Source of the DNA: CAYVXE01 sp964455375
Lineage (GTDB): Bacteria; Zhuqueibacterota; Zhuqueibacteria; Oceanimicrobiales; Oceanimicrobiaceae
Direction of reading: 5' to 3'
Length of the DNA: 42,814 bases
Assembly (NCBI GenBank): GCA_964455375.1
Contig: CAYVXE010000028.1
Location: 1 to 42,814 of the forward strand
A program made the position numbers and the translations under genes. Below the pieces are notes generated by a model. The model worked only from the letters and a program-made list of their open reading frames with translations. It did no database searches and was not told the DNA's origin. Shown piece by piece: positions 41,040 through 42,814 of the stretch. Each line of letters opens with the position of its first letter. Positions within the stretch are counted from its first letter, which is position 1.

Positions 41040-42668
41040 TTAAATACTCTTCATAATCAATATCATAGCCAGAAACCAAACAACCAAAATGGCATAATAA
41101 TAATTCCAGTTTTTTTTGTAACCAAAAAGAACTTGATTTTTTCTGTTCCATATTAATTTTTCAATTTGCTTAAATTGAAGAGGTGTCGTCATTAGACTGG
41201 CAATATACCCAATGAGAAACGTTACCACACAACCTATGGCGTTCCACCATAACCAGGAAACATCAGGGACAAATAACCAAAAATAAAGATTGATCAAAAA
41301 TCCCGCTAAGATTCCAATAAATGTTCCACGATCAGTTGCCTTTGTGGTAAGAATGCCTAATAAGAAGGTTGCCAGAATTGGTCCGTTAGCTAAAGAACCA
41401 ATTTTATTGATGGATATGATTATAGAATCTGAAATATTGCCTACAAAAAATGAAAAGGTGACGCAGACGATGCCCCAAAATACGGTTGCACCTTTCGACA
41501 AAAGTAAATCTTTTCGGGCATTGGTTTCGTTGCGAGTAAAAAATCTGCCGACAAAATCCCTCATAGTAGCGGCACTCAATGAATTTAGGGTTGAGTCCAG
41601 ACTTGACATAGCTGCTGCAAATAACGCTATCATGATTAATCCAATAATGCCGTGCGGCAGTAATTTTAGAACAAAAATAGGTACAATGGTGTTGTAATTA
41701 GGTACCAAATTAACCACCCCGTTCTCAATGACTTCTCTCGTTGGAAGATGAGTAATGAAATTCGGATGAATAGCGACATAAGCTCCAATTGCCACGCCTA
41801 AGAAACAATACAATAAAACGATAGGAAAACGAAGTATTCCGTTTAAAAATAAGGCCATGTTTGTATCGTCTAAATCTTTTGTAGAAAGTTGACGTTGAAC
41901 TTGTGTTTGGTTGCAGCCGTAATAAGAGACGTAGAGAAAAAAACCGCCAATGAGCATCGGTAAAAATGAAAAAGTTGCACCATCACCTAACCCGTTTCCG
42001 GAGAAATCCAGTGCGGCGAAGCGATTGTCTGGAAAGTTACTTAAAACAGCAGAAAAGCCGCCACTAAGGTTTACGGCGTAGTACCCGGCGACAATTATTC
42101 CAAAAACAAGAATAACCATTTGCAATACGTCAGAAAGAATGACACTTTTTATGCCGCCTAAAGTATCATAAATGATCGTTACGACACCTAACAATGCAAC
42201 AGCCACCCAGAATGGAATATTCAGGCATACCTGCAGGACTAACGAAATTCCATAAACCGTGACGCCGGTGCCAAATGCCACAACAAACTGAAACAACCCG
42301 CTCATTAATGTTTGCGTGATTGGACCAAACCGTTTACCTAAATATTCATAAATAGAAATAATTCCTGAGGTTTTAAAAAATGGTATCAGAAAAATCATGA
42401 CAAAAATCATTGCCAGCGGAACAGCAAGTTCATATTGTAGCCACAGTAATCCGCCTCCCAGCGAAAAAGCCACAAATGCCGGTGCACCAAGCATGGAATT
42501 TGTACTGAGCTGAGTGGCCATAGTTGAAACTCCAACAGGTAACCAGTGAATATTTTTGCTGCCTAAATAGTAATCCTCTTCATCCGCTTGGGACTTGCCG
42601 ATTCGATAACTAAAAAATATAAGGGAAGCCATATACAGGCCCATCAGTGACCAGTCAATAAAATTCAT
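41040..42668 (-). CDS. Sodium:solute symporter (SSS family)
   Basis: A 542-residue inner-membrane protein with about 13-14 hydrophobic helices. The start WSLMGLYMASLIFFSYRIGK, the DYYLGSKNIHWLPVGVS loop and helix 1 with STMATQLSTNSMLGAPAF are typical. AAAMSSLDSTLNSLSAATMRD carries the Ser/Asp sodium site of SSS transporters. The substrate (sugar, sialic acid, inositol or amino acid) cannot be read from sequence. The ATG follows AAGGA. It starts 28 bases after the partial gene at the right edge, so the two are probably cotranscribed; a convergent or promoter-like stretch is not seen between them. Confidence 0.9.
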   Translation of the reverse strand: MNFIDWSLMGLYMASLIFFSYRIGKSQADEEDYYLGSKNIHWLPVGVSTMATQLSTNSMLGAPAFVAFSLGGGLLWLQYELAVPLAMIFVMIFLIPFFKTSGIISIYEYLGKRFGPITQTLMSGLFQFVVAFGTGVTVYGISLVLQVCLNIPFWVAVALLGVVTIIYDTLGGIKSVILSDVLQMVILVFGIIVAGYYAVNLSGGFSAVLSNFPDNRFAALDFSGNGLGDGATFSFLPMLIGGFFLYVSYYGCNQTQVQRQLSTKDLDDTNMALFLNGILRFPIVLLYCFLGVAIGAYVAIHPNFITHLPTREVIENGVVNLVPNYNTIVPIFVLKLLPHGIIGLIMIALFAAAMSSLDSTLNSLSAATMRDFVGRFFTRNETNARKDLLLSKGATVFWGIVCVTFSFFVGNISDSIIISINKIGSLANGPILATFLLGILTTKATDRGTFIGILAGFLINLYFWLFVPDVSWLWWNAIGCVVTFLIGYIASLMTTPLQFKQIEKLIWNRKNQVLFGYKKNWNYYYAILVVWFLAMILIMKSI

Positions 42669-42696
42669 GATTTCGAGTCCTTATCGGATAGTTCAG

Positions 42697-42814
42697 CTAA
42701 AGTCTGCTGAATTTTAGCATGTCTATAGGTCGCCCCTTACCAATTTGGGCTATGGTTCTAATTGAATCTTCTTGCAATAAGTCATAAATTTTATTGCTTA
42801 TTCGTTTAGAAGAT
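42697..42814 (-). CDS. C-terminal end of an unidentified protein (partial)
   Basis: The minus-strand frame entering from the right edge gives 38 residues (SSKRISNKIYDLLQEDSIRT, then IAQIGKGRPIDMLKFSRL) and a TAG at 42699-42697. The composition looks like a real coding end and it lies just upstream of the symporter in the same direction. I do not recognise the family. A catabolic enzyme or binding protein for the symporter's substrate would be a natural neighbour, but nothing in these residues shows it. Confidence 0.45.
   Translation of the reverse strand, partial: SSKRISNKIYDLLQEDSIRTIAQIGKGRPIDMLKFSRL

Noticed and set aside
1..42814. CRISPR arrays, insertion sequences, phage genes
   Set aside because: No regularly spaced repeats, transposase motifs or phage proteins were seen.

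Overview
The window is a 42.8 kb scaffold piece (two runs of exactly 100 N, at 1519-1618 and 24306-24405) of a moderately AT-rich bacterial genome. No rRNA or marker settles the taxon. A YpdA-type bacillithiol reductase, two different complex I peripheral modules, an ETF:menaquinone-oxidoreductase-like iron-sulfur protein and a cluster of CoA-ligase, citryl-CoA-lyase-like, isocitrate-dehydrogenase-like and MmgE/PrpD genes fit an anaerobic or facultative respiratory bacterium, perhaps of the FCB/Calditrichota/KSB1 kind. That placement is inference.

Region 1 (1-480) is the decayed end of a small-protein/nucleotidyltransferase pair; the nucleotidyltransferase is a remnant with an internal deletion and a frameshift.

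Region 2 (402-11127) is a central-carbon cluster behind a sigma70-like promoter. It holds an aconitase/LeuC-type hydratase (cut by a gap), a YpdA-like flavoprotein, lipoamide dehydrogenase, LipB, a two-subunit CoA ligase whose beta subunit ends in a FixX-like ferredoxin domain, a short citrate-synthase-fold protein of the citryl-CoA lyase type, an HD-domain protein lacking its signature His, an isocitrate/isopropylmalate-family dehydrogenase and an MmgE/PrpD protein. Read together, these could interconvert citrate (or a homologue such as 2-methylcitrate), its CoA ester and acetyl-CoA plus a 2-oxoacid. This is the most unusual system in the window.

Region 3 (11150-22275) has two complex I modules, each behind its own promoter of the same design: nuoA-B-CD-E-F-G-H-I, then a second B-C-I-D set closed by a strong terminator. 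The antiporter subunits J-N are absent. Region 4 (22302-26741) has a 664-residue membrane Fe-S oxidoreductase, a 2-oxoacid dehydrogenase E2 and lipA. With lpd and lipB of region 2, most of the lipoate-dependent machinery is here, but no E1 is seen.

Region 5 (26779-37618) is a housekeeping run: tRNA-Val, thrS, infC, rpmI, rplT, pheS, pheT, a coiled-coil protein, zapA, rny, ymdB, folD and tRNA-Arg. infC starts with AUU, and the last codons of folD lie inside the tRNA-Arg gene. Region 6 (37619-42814) holds a TPR protein, then, on the minus strand, tRNA-Pro, a DedA/YqaA-type membrane protein, a GT2 glycosyltransferase whose only plausible start is also AUU, a sodium:solute symporter and the tail of an unidentified gene.
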